Positions 45,857 through 55,725 of a stretch of 64,000 nucleotides of DNA are shown here, piece after piece. The stretch covers positions 1 to 64,000 of the forward strand of contig JAPJBO010000489.1 in the NCBI GenBank assembly GCA_030068145.1. The letters are read 5' to 3'. Position numbers and translations under genes: made by a program. Position 1 is the first letter of the stretch. Every line of letters starts with the position of its first letter. Source of the stretch: Diplonema papillatum (taxonomy: Eukaryota; Euglenozoa; Diplonemea; Diplonemida; Diplonemidae). Below the pieces are notes generated by a model that ran no database searches, was not told the DNA's origin, and worked only from the letters and a program-made list of their open reading frames with translations.

Positions 45857-45928
45857 GGGCTCAGCAGAGAATCGAACTCTGGACCTCTCGCACCCGGAGC
45901 GAGAATCATGCCACTAGACCACTGAGCC
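45857..45928 (-). tRNA. tRNA-Pro(CGG)-like gene, copy 2
   Basis: Identical to copy 1 over the whole 72 nt, including C33 and the downstream T6. It lies between the (CAGAA)n tail of a truncated LINE-U and the 5' end of the full-length LINE-U. Confidence 0.75.
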
Positions 45929-47040
45929 GATATTTTTTGTTCTGTTCTGTTCTGTAGGGCGGAACGAAGCCCGGGCAAGACGAGGCAAGACGGTCTCTAA
46001 CGGGCAAGCGTACAGTGGTTCTTTGTGCCACCATTTACTCCGTTGTGTTGTTTGTGATGGAGTGATGACTACTACTTGTTCGTTTATCGGTTTTTTGTTT
46101 CACGTAAATTGTTTTTCCTTCTGGCTACGGTTCTTGGTTCTCGTTATTGGGTTCGCTTTCTGGTAATGGTTTTCGGTTTACGTAAATTGGTTCTCTTTCT
46201 GTTAACGGTTTTCGGTTCACGTAAAAGTTTGAGGTCCTACTCCAAGTCCGAGGGCGTGGTCAGGGCGCGCAGCTTTTCATGTTTCAATGCTGTCTCCTCC
46301 GAGCCGTACCTTCTCGGGTGAGCATCGGACCTCAGTTTTGCTTGCGATGCTTGAGGCACCTATACGTACTGGGCAAATCAATTCGCTTTTCGCTAGTAAT
46401 GCCTCTGCTCCTCTTTCTACTTTCTTGGTTCAAAGTGTCAAGTGCAAGGTGCCGGAGTAGAATTCTCTAGCTTCCTACTCTCGTTCTCCATTTGTACTTC
46501 GCTTCGCTTTGCCTTCGTTTCGTCGCTCTTCGAGGTTGCTTCGACGTCGGGGGTCGGCCGTCTCGCGGTCACGGTCGTGACTGTTCCTCGGACGCGCTCT
46601 CGTGGGCCGGGGGGGTTGTCCCTCCGACGGACGAGGCGGGGCCCGGTATGCGGTGGTTGAGTCGGGGCCGAGTTCGATTACGGGCGTGCAAATCCGCTGG
46701 CCTCGAGTTCGCGTGTTTGTGTCGCGGTTCTCGTGGCGGATGGGCGGGATTCGGTGGGCTGTTCGTCGGGTGTGGTCGGCACGAGTATCCGGTACTCCTC
46801 CAGCAGTCCGGTCCCTTGCAGGTACTCGAGTGCCGTCTCCGGGTGTTCGAACAGCAATCTCCACAGCTGTTCGTGTCTCGGTATCCACACCGGTTGGCCA
46901 CCCTCCCGCCGTAACGGGGAGGCCATTTCCCACATCAGGTCACGCTTCCCTTGCGTCCCCTCATGGCCGCAGTCCAAGAAAAGGTGCGAGACCGGGCACT
47001 CGGCTACCTCTCCGCAATGCGGGCAGGGACGATTCGATTT
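45929..47040 (-). mobile_element. LINE-U, 5'-truncated copy
   Basis: Matches the last part of ORF2 and the 3' UTR of full-length LINE-U (35561-36545), with about 100 bp of extra sequence near 46345-46480. It starts at the CPHCGEV knuckle region of ORF2, directly after the (CATT)n tail of a LINE-C copy. The ORF2 stop codon TAG is changed to CAG here. It ends in (CAGAA)n next to the tRNA-Pro-like gene. Confidence 0.9.
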
Positions 47041-47042
47041 TG

Positions 47043-48729
47043 GAATGAATGAATGAATGAAAAACAAGCACCGTCCTTCCGCTGCGGTCAGGCGTTAGCC
47101 TATTTGCGCCAAGAGACACGCGCACGAGTGACAGGTCCACAGGTTAGGGGTTAGGAGGGAGTGGGGGGGGGGGGGGGGTTGATAAAATTGTGACGAAAAA
47201 GAGTTTCGTTGGCTTGGCTTGTCCTCGAGGACCGTCGTGGGTGCGTTTGGCCCTGACCGGAGTCTGGGCTGTTGACGGCTTTGTCGCTCGGGTTCTGCCT
47301 GCGCTACGACTTGCTCCGTGGTTTCGAGCGGCACTGCGGTTTGCTCGTCGTGCTTTTGCTCGTGCTGAACTCGTTGCCGTGTTGGCGTTCAATACGCGAC
47401 GAACCTTTGCAACGACGCGCTGAGTGCCCTCACCGAGCTGTTCCAGCTGCGAGCTGGGGAAGGGACGAGGGGGGATACGGGTTGTCTTGTGATAAAGTTG
47501 TGACGAAAAAGAGGTGTTTCGTTAGCTTGGCATGCCCTCGAGGACCGTCGTGGGTGTGTTTGGCCCTGACCGGAGTCTGGGCTGTGGACGGCTTTGTCAC
47601 TCGGGTTCTGCCTGCGCTACGACTTGCTCCGTGGTTTCGAGCGGCACTGCGCTTTGCTCGTCGTGCTTTTGCTCGTGCTGAACTCGTTGCCGTGTTGGCG
47701 TTCAATTCGCGACGAACCTTTGCAACGACGCGCTGAGTGTCCTCACCGAGCTGTTCCGGCTGCGAGCTGGGGTAGGGACGAGGGGGGGGTTACCGATTGA
47801 TGTTGTTTGTTGGGACTCGTTGACGGAGGAGTCCGGGTGGGGATGGACAACAATAAAGTGCTGGCACCGACTACTCCCCTTTAGGGCCTTCCAGCCGGGT
47901 TCCGAGTGGTGCTACTGGAGCGCAGCAGACTGAACTGTACGCTCTCGACAAGAGTCTTGTGAAATAAGACGAGTGCACGTTTGTACCAATTAAGAAAATA
48001 AGACGAGTGCACATTTCGCTCAGCGGTTAGCCTGCGTCCTCTTCTGGCGATGCGTACGAAGCGCGCGCTGGACGCGGAGCCTCAGTCGGGCTGCGCGGGG
48101 CGGTGCGGCGTCGTCCGGCGTGGACGGCGACGTGCTGCGAACTGCGAGAGCACCGTGGCAGGTGACGGGTTCAGGATGGCCGGCGCGAGAGTACCCAGGC
48201 CCCGGCGATCCCCTGCCTCGGACTGCAGCCGCTGCGTGGACGGGTGACGTTGCCTCACATGATGGGCACGAGCCCGTACTCGTGGTTCGGGGGGGCTTCG
48301 TCATTGTCAGACTCCACAAGGACTTGGAAGGGTGGGAGGGCGCCAGCTCTCTGGAGGTAGAACAGGGCGTGCTCGGGATGGACGAACAGGTAGTACCAGA
48401 GGGAATCGATCGGACCGCCTGGGTCCTTTTTGATCCGCCTCGTGATATCATGTCGCATCGCCGCCCTCAAGGGTGCCGTTATTAGGTCACGGCAGTGTAC
48501 GAACAAGTGCAGCAGGGGGCTGGTAGAGCGGACCCCGCAGACCGGACACGGGAGGAAATGGGACTGCAACTCGGCCTCGCTGAAGGAGCGCCAGTCCGTG
48601 GCGTACAGCGTCATGATCAGGCGGTGGTGCCCGGTCCTCAGCTGGCGCACTTCGCGTTCAGCCCTCGGCGTGAGATGACGGCGTCGGGGGATCGGCCGGC
48701 CATGAACAATCCGGGCAAACGGCGAGTTT
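47043..48729 (-). mobile_element. LINE-C, 5'-truncated copy
   Basis: Nearly identical to 54484-56197 of the long LINE-C copy: the last ~160 codons of ORF2 (48729-48255), then a ~1.2-kb 3' UTR and a (CATT)n tail. The long copy has 22 bp more near 54530. It is cut on its 5' side at 48729/48730, where the LINE-R 3' end begins. The 3' UTR includes a ~313-bp tandem duplication (47180-47490 and 47491-47800). Confidence 0.9.
48255..48729 (-). pseudogene. LINE-C ORF2 C-terminal fragment
   Basis: Encodes SPFARIVHGRPIPRRRHLTP and the terminal knuckle CPVCGVRSTSPLLHLFVHC, matching the C-terminus of the long LINE-C ORF2. No catalytic domain remains. Confidence 0.85.
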
Positions 48730-48734
48730 TGGAG

Positions 48735-51053
48735 CGCGGGACACTGTACAAGCCATGTTGGTACAGCGGGGCTACCGGTATCCGGTTGCTTCCGGAGCGG
48801 GAGCCCAAAAAAATGCTTCTTCAGCACACAGTGAACGCCAGTCTCACTGCGACCTGGGCTGGCCTGCTAGCGAGCAGGTCCGACCAGGTAAAAAAACCCG
48901 CGATGCAGTGACACTACCCCCTGCAACAGGGTGGACCGCTTCGTCCGGTCGCGCCCCGCCAGATGAAATGACTATTCTTGCCACCCCTTGGGCTACCTGA
49001 AAGCTCAATTGGTGGAAGAAGTCCTGGCAGGCGGCCGAAGCGGTCCGGTCTTCACGGAGGGCGCTTTTGCGGGCTATTTGCCGCAACTCCGTGAGTGCTC
49101 CAGGACACCACGCTCCGAAGGTGTCCACGACTAGCGGGACAGCGAGCCATTCCCGAGGGTTTGGCTCGTTGTCGATAATGCCGCGGTACTTGCCTTCTTT
49201 GACAGCTGTTGCGTAGGCTGTCGCCGCCCCCCCTGGCTTCTCCGCTGCCCTCTTAGCGTACTGGGGATTCGATGGCTGCAGGGGGAAGGTGACGGCGACA
49301 TCTAACACAACGGTGGTGCCGTCCCGGACATAGCTGATGTCCGGGCGCTTTCGCTCCGTGTTCGAAAACACGGGGCGCTCGACCGCCGGGGCCAGCAGCC
49401 CGCGGCGGGCGAAGTCAGCGATGACGTCGCGGAGTGCATTGTGCATTCTCGTCCGGCGGCCGCCGGAGAAGCAACTACGCGCGTGCACTCCGTCAACGTC
49501 TGCCGAGCCTGTCCCGCAGAGACGACAGATGCTCGGCATGGGGGCGATGGGCAGCCCGAGCCGAAGCCGGATGGCCACCGCGAGCTCCGCGGGGGATAGC
49601 CACAGCCTGGGGTCCGCCTCCGCGTTGCCGTAAAGCCACGCGGACGCATGCTGGCCGGAGCAGCTTTGGATCCGCGCCCGGATTTGGACCTGCTTCAGGG
49701 CCAGTGCCGGCCCTTGGAGCTGGCCCGACCGGCCAAGCTCCTCTGTCATCGAGTCAAGGAGGGCCTTGCGCCGCTCGCCGTGAACCGTCGTGGACCACAC
49801 TTTCTGTCCACGCCCCCCGTAGTTATCCCGTGCCTGCAGAACGTCCTGAATCTTCTCCAGGACGGAATCAAAGGGTGCAAGGCGCGGGTCTTCGAGGGAC
49901 GCTAGAAAGGTGTCGTCCTCGTTGAGAAGCATCGCGTGCGGCAGGACGTAGGGGGTCACCAGGGACGACAGGCAAGCCTCGCCGTCAAAGGTGGCCGCGA
50001 TGTGCGCGATCGCCGCTGTATCTGCGCAGGAGTGCAGGCCCAAGCCGCCCAGCCTGACGGGAAGGGAAGCCAGGGCCCAGGCGGATGCGTCCGTCTCTAT
50101 GCCCGTGATCGTCGCCAGGCAAGACTGCGTGGCCTGATCGATGCCAGCGAAGTCAAAGACGGCCCCCACTGCGCGCATGAGGTGGACGACGCTGACGAAG
50201 CCGGCGCAGAACTTCAGCAGTGTCAAAGCCACATGCGCATCAGGGAGGGAGGCTATCATCCGCATCTTCCTCTCGGCGCCTTTGGCCGCTTCTTCGACGA
50301 AGACACGCATCTTCTCGGGGGAACCGCAGGGGACGCCAAGGTGCTGAATCTCGTCTAGCGGACAAGTCTCGATGCCTTGCAGGGCCTCGGGGATTGTGGC
50401 GCCGGGGGCGACGGACAGCCTGCACTTCCCCCGGTTCAGGCGGAGCCCGACCGCTGTCGCCCTGTCTTCGAAGTCCCGCAGCCAGCGACCGAGGGAGTCG
50501 AGCTCCCCCCCGGCCGCCCCGTCATCGAGGAAGAACGTCAGGAGGTCAAGCTCCGCCTGGCTCAGCGCCCCCTCAGGGGCGCCCCGGGCTGCCGAGGATC
50601 CTGCAGGTGGCGGCGACGCTGCTGGGTCCCCCGAGCCTGGGGCCTGCGCCGGCACTGGCGGGGTGGGCTGCCCCCCGATGGCGCCAGCAGGCTCCGGCTG
50701 ACCGGAGTCCCGTACGGGCGTCGCGGAGGCAGAATCGGCGGGCACCTGCGACGAAGCCAGGGCCGCGGGGACGGGCGGCTGTTCTTCGGGGCTCGGCGGA
50801 ACAACGACATCGTGCAAGGCGAGGCTGAAAAGCAGCGGCCCCAAGGGGTCCCCTTGTTGGACTCCGCACTCGGAGGAGATCTCCCGGTCGCCCACCACTA
50901 GCGCGGAGTGTTTCTCGTACGCTGCCAACGCGTACCCCAACAGTTGGGGGGCGTGTCGGTTGACACTGCGGATGATCGCTTCCCGCCGCAGCATATTGAA
51001 AGCGTTGGCGAAGTCGATCTGCAGTATGCCCCTGTCGGTCACGTCTCTGTCGC
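48735..51053 (-). mobile_element. LINE-R: 5'-truncated LINE with C-terminal restriction-like endonuclease
   Basis: The element lacks everything 5' of the RT palm. Its 5' edge abuts an A15 run (minus strand; T15 at 51054-51068), as if it had joined the poly-A of an upstream retroposon. The 3' side ends where the truncated LINE-C starts. Confidence 0.75.
48844..51053 (-). pseudogene. LINE-R reverse transcriptase / restriction-like endonuclease, truncated
   Basis: About 736 codons of one frame remain. RT motifs: ILQIDFANAFNML (A), GVQQGDPLGPLLFSLALH (B) and FFLDDG (C), with a Pro/Ala-rich insertion of about 85 residues between B and C (50815-50560). Further on, a CCHC knuckle (CRLCGTGSADVDGVHARSC) is followed by a PD-(D/E)xK-like endonuclease: RPDISYVRDGTTVVLDVAVTF. 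This C-terminal layout is that of restriction-like-endonuclease LINEs (R2/CRE/HERO type), which usually insert at specific sites. The N-terminal DNA-binding region and RT fingers are missing. The frame is open through the poly-A run, but that is chance. Confidence 0.8.
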
Positions 51054-51654
51054 TTTTTTTTTTTTTTTGCAAGAGGCACCACATTCTTTTGGCGGCTCCG
51101 GAGAGCCGCGTTCCAGTTTTCGGGCAGGCTTTACGGGCCTCTTCGGGCCGGAAGGCATGCCAGAGAGACACAAGACACATGCAAGAGAGATGGGCTATGG
51201 AACAGGGGGGTTATCAGTGCGTGGGTGTCCAGTATCTGAGCCTTTCACACAAACCAGCCAGGTGGCGGTTGAGTGAGGCCAGGTGGAAGACCCGGGAGAC
51301 CTCTGGCTTCTTTCTTTCTCTCTCTGCCACTGGAACTCGGAGGGGGGGAGAGTGTTGGAATGTGGGAAGCATGGTGGAATGAAAGGATGGTGTGGTGTGG
51401 CGGAGCACACGGTTGCTTGTTTGATTGCGGTGCCTCTCCCCGTAGGGCCTTGACGGCCGGGTATCGAGGCACCGGCGGGACGTTGGGGACTGACTATGGC
51501 TGTGTACTGGCCCGTAACTGGGCACGGTCCGTAGGCCGGCGCCCGCTGACTCTGCCCCGGCTATGCTTTTCGCCAGGGAAAAATAAAGCTTGCTCAGCGC
51601 CATTATCTAGTCCCAAATACAATACAGTTTCAGAATTGTTGCAGGAGAAGCCGG
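51054..51654 (-). other. retroposon remnant ending in poly-A, otherwise unassigned
   Basis: On the minus strand the segment ends in A15 (51068-51054), consistent with the 3' end of a poly-adenylated retroposon. The body shows nothing I recognise: no gene, no clear Pol III boxes. Confidence 0.35.
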
Positions 51655-54272
51655 GTTGGCTCGAATAGAGGCTATTTACATTGCATGTTCAAATGGGCAA
51701 CAGCCCCGAGCTCGCCGTTCAGCCAGCAGCGCGCAAGCAGGTGGCGAGCGCCCTCAGCGCGAGATCGCGTCTTCCGAGTCGGCGGAGCGCGAGGAGGCGG
51801 CGTCAGGCGTGATCGAGCGATTGGCGCCGCCACCCACGGGCTCGCCGGACGCCTGACCGGCGAGGATGGCGTAGCTCGGCAGAGTGCCGCACCTCTGCAG
51901 GTAGGCCAGGGCGAGTTCCGGGAAGACGAAGAGGATTGCCCAGAGGCGCTCCATGGCATCGGCGGGCGGAGGCTTCGAGCGGAGGCGGCTCTTCGCGTCG
52001 AGATCGGCGTCCATCGTCAGCCGGGATTGCACAGCTGCAGGGGCGTCACACCCGACGAAGAGGTGGAGCAGCGGGGCCAACGACCGGGTGCCGCAAATAG
52101 GGCACGGGAGAAACGCCTGTCTGCGATCCGCCCTCGAGAGGTCGCGCCATTCGGTGGCGTACATGGTCATCACCAGGTGGTGGTGGCCAGTGCGGAGCTG
52201 CCGCACCTCTCTTTCCGCCCGTGGTGCCAAGTGCTTGGGGCGGGGGATGCGGCGGCCAAAGACCAACCTGGCGAACGACGACGGGTTCCTGAGGAGGGTG
52301 GCCCTGTCCAAGGCGTCTCGTGCTCCAGCTTCACTGCTCTCCAGCCAGAGGACGGAACGATAGCGGCCGTTAGCGGCCGTGGCGCAGAGGCGTGCCGAGA
52401 GCGGAGGGGGTTGATTCTTGGCCGCGGCGTCGGTGGCCGCCCGCATGAACGCGAGTGCACCACGTTTTGCGGTCTTGTCCGCCCTCTCATTGCCTTCGAG
52501 GCCGCAGTGGCCGAAGACGAACTGCAGCGTCACGGTGTAACCCAGCGACTCCAACTCGGCCAGGTGCAGCCAGATCGCGATTGGGTACGGCTGCGTCTGG
52601 CAATGGGGGCCGTGGCTCAGCGTCATCAGGAGTGACTGAGAGTCACTGAGGACGAGGATGTTGAGCGGCGTCGGGGTTGGCGGGAGGAGGCGCAGGAGGA
52701 ACTTCAGGCAGCTGTAGAGCGCGAACTCCTCGGCGCGGTAGCTGTGCGGGTGCTTGCCGGCGGGCAAAGAGGCATCGAACGTGCGTCGGTCGCCGGTGGG
52801 CTTGACGGGCAGGCCGTGGTCCGGCTTGATGGTGACCGACGGCCCAAGATCAATAAACACGCCGGCAGCCCCCCAGGTCGTACGGTCCGCCGTGCTCCTC
52901 AGCCACGGGCGTAGGGCAGCGCTGGCGTTGGCGTCGCAGATCGAGGGCAGAGGGGGGTCACCGTGTACAACGGAGCCGTCTGGCCAGGCGACGCAGTCCG
53001 GGTGGGGTAGTTCCGCCAGGCGTTTCAGCACCGCTTGTTTTTTCTCCGCATTGCTGGCGTGCTTGCGGACTTTCAGCGACGTGTAGATCTCGACGTCGGG
53101 CCTGGGAACCCAGGGGGCGAACAAATGGAAGTCGCGGAGCTCCCGACGGCAACCGTCCGTGCCCGCTTTCTTGCGGATGTTGTCGGACGTCGACTTCAGG
53201 AGCGTGTCCAGGGAAAGCTCGTGCGCCCACAGAACCTTGTTGAATTCAACCTTCTCCCGGAGGGCCGCGATCCTGCACTTTGCGAGCGCGCGGATCGGGA
53301 GGATACCAGTCTCCTGTTGCCCGGCGAATTCAGCGACGCCTTTGCGACAGCCCAGGATGAGGGTAAGGGCACGACGATGCATGCGTTCAAGCGTTGTGAG
53401 GGGCCCATTAGCGGGGAGGATGAATGGCCCGTAGATTCCGAGTGCGTACGTGTACGTGGGTAGCACATAGGAGAGATACAGGGTGCGGAGAACCGTGCCG
53501 TTGAAGCCGTAATCCTTGCCGGCCAGGTGTCGAAGGAGGTTCATCCTCAGCGAGAATCCATCGACAACCCGTTGGAGGTGAGGGAGGAAGGTGAATCCTT
53601 GGTCGATGGTTAACCCAAGAAGCTTCACTTTGTCAACCCACTGAAGGGTAACCACCGAGTGGAGCAGTGTGAGCCCGGCATTGGCCTCTGTTACGGGCCC
53701 GAACGCGATGCCAACGAATGTTTTGCCGTCATGTGGCGTGTTCGTCCCCACCAATCTACCCTCTGCCGACACTCGCCGTTCGGTGTCAGCAGGGGGAACA
53801 GGGACGTCAGCCCTCGTCGCCTTGAAGACTACGTTCGGTGGGGGGAAAGGGGCTGCGTTCTTTCCAACGAAGAAGACACCTCTGGTCTTCAGAACGGACA
53901 GGGACATCAGCGCCTGCGCCGTCCAGCGCTCCACCACGTCGACAACATCTTGCGCGTACTGCTCGAGGGCGGCAAACGTGCGGGCCTCCACTGCAACGCC
54001 GTCATCATCAGCATACAGGGAGAAGGTTATCGTCGCCCCGACGTTGTCCTGATGGATGCGGCGCTGCAGCCGATCGAGGTCCGAACCGAGGTCGTCGATG
54101 TAGTATAGGAACAGAAGGGGGCCGAGCACCGTCCCCTGGGGGACGCCGGTATTCAAGTCAAAGGAGCGGCCAGTCGCTCCGTCGATCTTGTAGGCCGCCC
54201 TCCTGTTCCGTAGGAAGGCCTCGATCCAGCGAAGGAACTTGGCGGGCACCCCTCTTCGCTGCAGGATGTCCG
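51655..54272 (-). mobile_element. LINE-D, 5'-truncated
   Basis: Related to LINE-C (same RT-RNase H-knuckle order) but clearly diverged. Its 5' edge starts inside the RT domain, directly after the poly-A of a SINE (54273-54286). It has a short 3' UTR ending in ...GCCTCTATTCGAGCCAA; the same ~35-bp end is seen at 63523-63560. Confidence 0.85.
51754..54272 (-). pseudogene. LINE-D reverse transcriptase / RNase H, truncated
   Basis: An open frame of about 839 codons starting within RT: GVPAKFLRWIEAFLRNRRAA aligns with LINE-C GVPPKFLVWLESFLRNRKAA. VPQGTVLGPLLFLYYIDD, SLYADDDGV (catalytic Asp pair) and the thumb follow. RNase H is present (CVAWPDGSVV, HSYRAEEFALYSCL, LVLSDSQSLL, GHCGLEGNERADKTA), then a knuckle (CPICGTRSLAPLLHLFVGC). 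The endonuclease and RT fingers are lost to truncation. No internal stop is seen, so the insertion is young. Possible start codons near 54249 are not the original start. Confidence 0.85.
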
Positions 54273-54480
54273 TTTTTTTTTTTTTTCATCAGCGCCCCAT
54301 GGTTTTATCGGGGGTAGGTGTACTGTTCCTACATTACTCGCGGTCGGCCGAGCCGTCGGAGCTACCGGTTTCTTCGGGGAGCTCATCCCCCGACGCCTGG
54401 AAGTTCGTCAGCAAGGAATCGATCCTACGACCTCTGGGATAGTACGCAGGCGTCTTGCCACTGGACCAGGTGCCCGGCAT
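54273..54480 (-). mobile_element. tRNA-derived SINE with poly-A tail
   Basis: On the minus strand it begins GCCGGGCACCTGG and has an A box (TGGTCCAGTGG, 54468-54458) and a B box (GGATCGATTCC, 54425-54415). A body containing CTTCCAGGCGTCGGGGGATG follows, and it ends in A14. The body matches the SINE at 61022-61320 (CTTTCCAGGCGTTCGGGGAT). It is about 208 bp and lies directly behind the (CATT)n tail of LINE-C. Confidence 0.75.
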
Positions 54481-55725
54481 TCATTTCTGAATGAATGAAT
54501 GAATGAAAAACAAGCACCGTCCTTCCGCTGCTCAGAAGAGCCGCGTCTGGAACAGGTCAGGCGTTACTAGCCTATTTGCGCCAAGAGACACGCGCACGAG
54601 TGACAGGTCCACAGGTTAGGGGTTAGGAGGGAGTGGGGGGGGGGGGCGGTTGATAAAATTGTGACGAAAAAGAGTTTCGTTGGCTTGGCTTGTCCTCGAG
54701 GACCGTCGTGGGTGCGTTTGGCCCTGACCGGAGTCTGGGCTGTTGACGGCTTTGTCGCTCGGGTTCTGCCTGCGCTACGACTTGCTCCGTGGTTTCGAGC
54801 GGCACTGCGGTTTGCTCGTCGTGCTTTTGCTCGTGCTGAACTCGTTGCCGTGTTGGCGTTCAATACGCGACGAACCTTTGCAACGACGCGCTGAGTGCCC
54901 TCACCGAGCTGTTCCAGCTGCGAGCTGGGGAAGGGACGAGGGGGGATACGGGTTGTCTTGTGATAAAGTTGTGACGAAAAAGAGGTGTTTCGTTAGCTTG
55001 GCATGCCCTCGAGGACCGTCGTGGGTGTGTTTGGCCCTGACCGGAGTCTGGGCTGTGGACGGCTTTGTCACTCGGGTTCTGCCTGCGCTACGACTTGCTC
55101 CGTGGTTTCGAGCGGCACTGCGCTTTGCTCGTCGTGCTTTTGCTCGTGCTGAACTCGTTGCCGTGTTGGCGTTCAATTCGCGACGAACCTTTGCAACGAC
55201 GCGCTGAGTGTCCTCACCGAGCTGTTCCGGCTGCGAGCTGGGGTAGGGACGAGGGGGGGGTTACCGATTGATGTTGTTTGTTGGGACTCGTTGACGGAGG
55301 AGTCCGGGTGGGGATGGACAACAATAAAGTGCTGGCACCGACTACTCCCCTTTAGGGCCTTCCAGCCGGGTTCCGAGTGGTGCTACTGGAGCGCAGCAGA
55401 CTGAACTGTACGCTCTCGACAAGAGTCTTGTGAAATAAGACGAGTGCACGTTTGTACCAATTAAGAAAATAAGACGAGTGCACATTTCGCTCAGCGGTTA
55501 GCCTGCGTCCTCTTCTGGCGATGCGTACGAAGCGCGCGCTGGACGCGGAGCCTCAGTCGGGCTGCGCGGGGCGGTGCGGCGTCGTCCGGCGTGGACGGCG
55601 ACGTGCTGCGAACTGCGAGAGCACCGTGGCAGGTGACGGGTTCAGGATGGCCGGCGCGAGAGTACCCAGGCCCCGGCGATCCCCTGCCTCGGACTGCAGC
55701 CGCTGCGTGGACGGGTGACGTTGCC

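Noticed and set aside
47141..47160. Telomere-like TTAGGGGTTAGG
   Set aside because: Only two imperfect units, within a LINE-C 3' UTR and repeated at the same place in the other copy; not a telomere.
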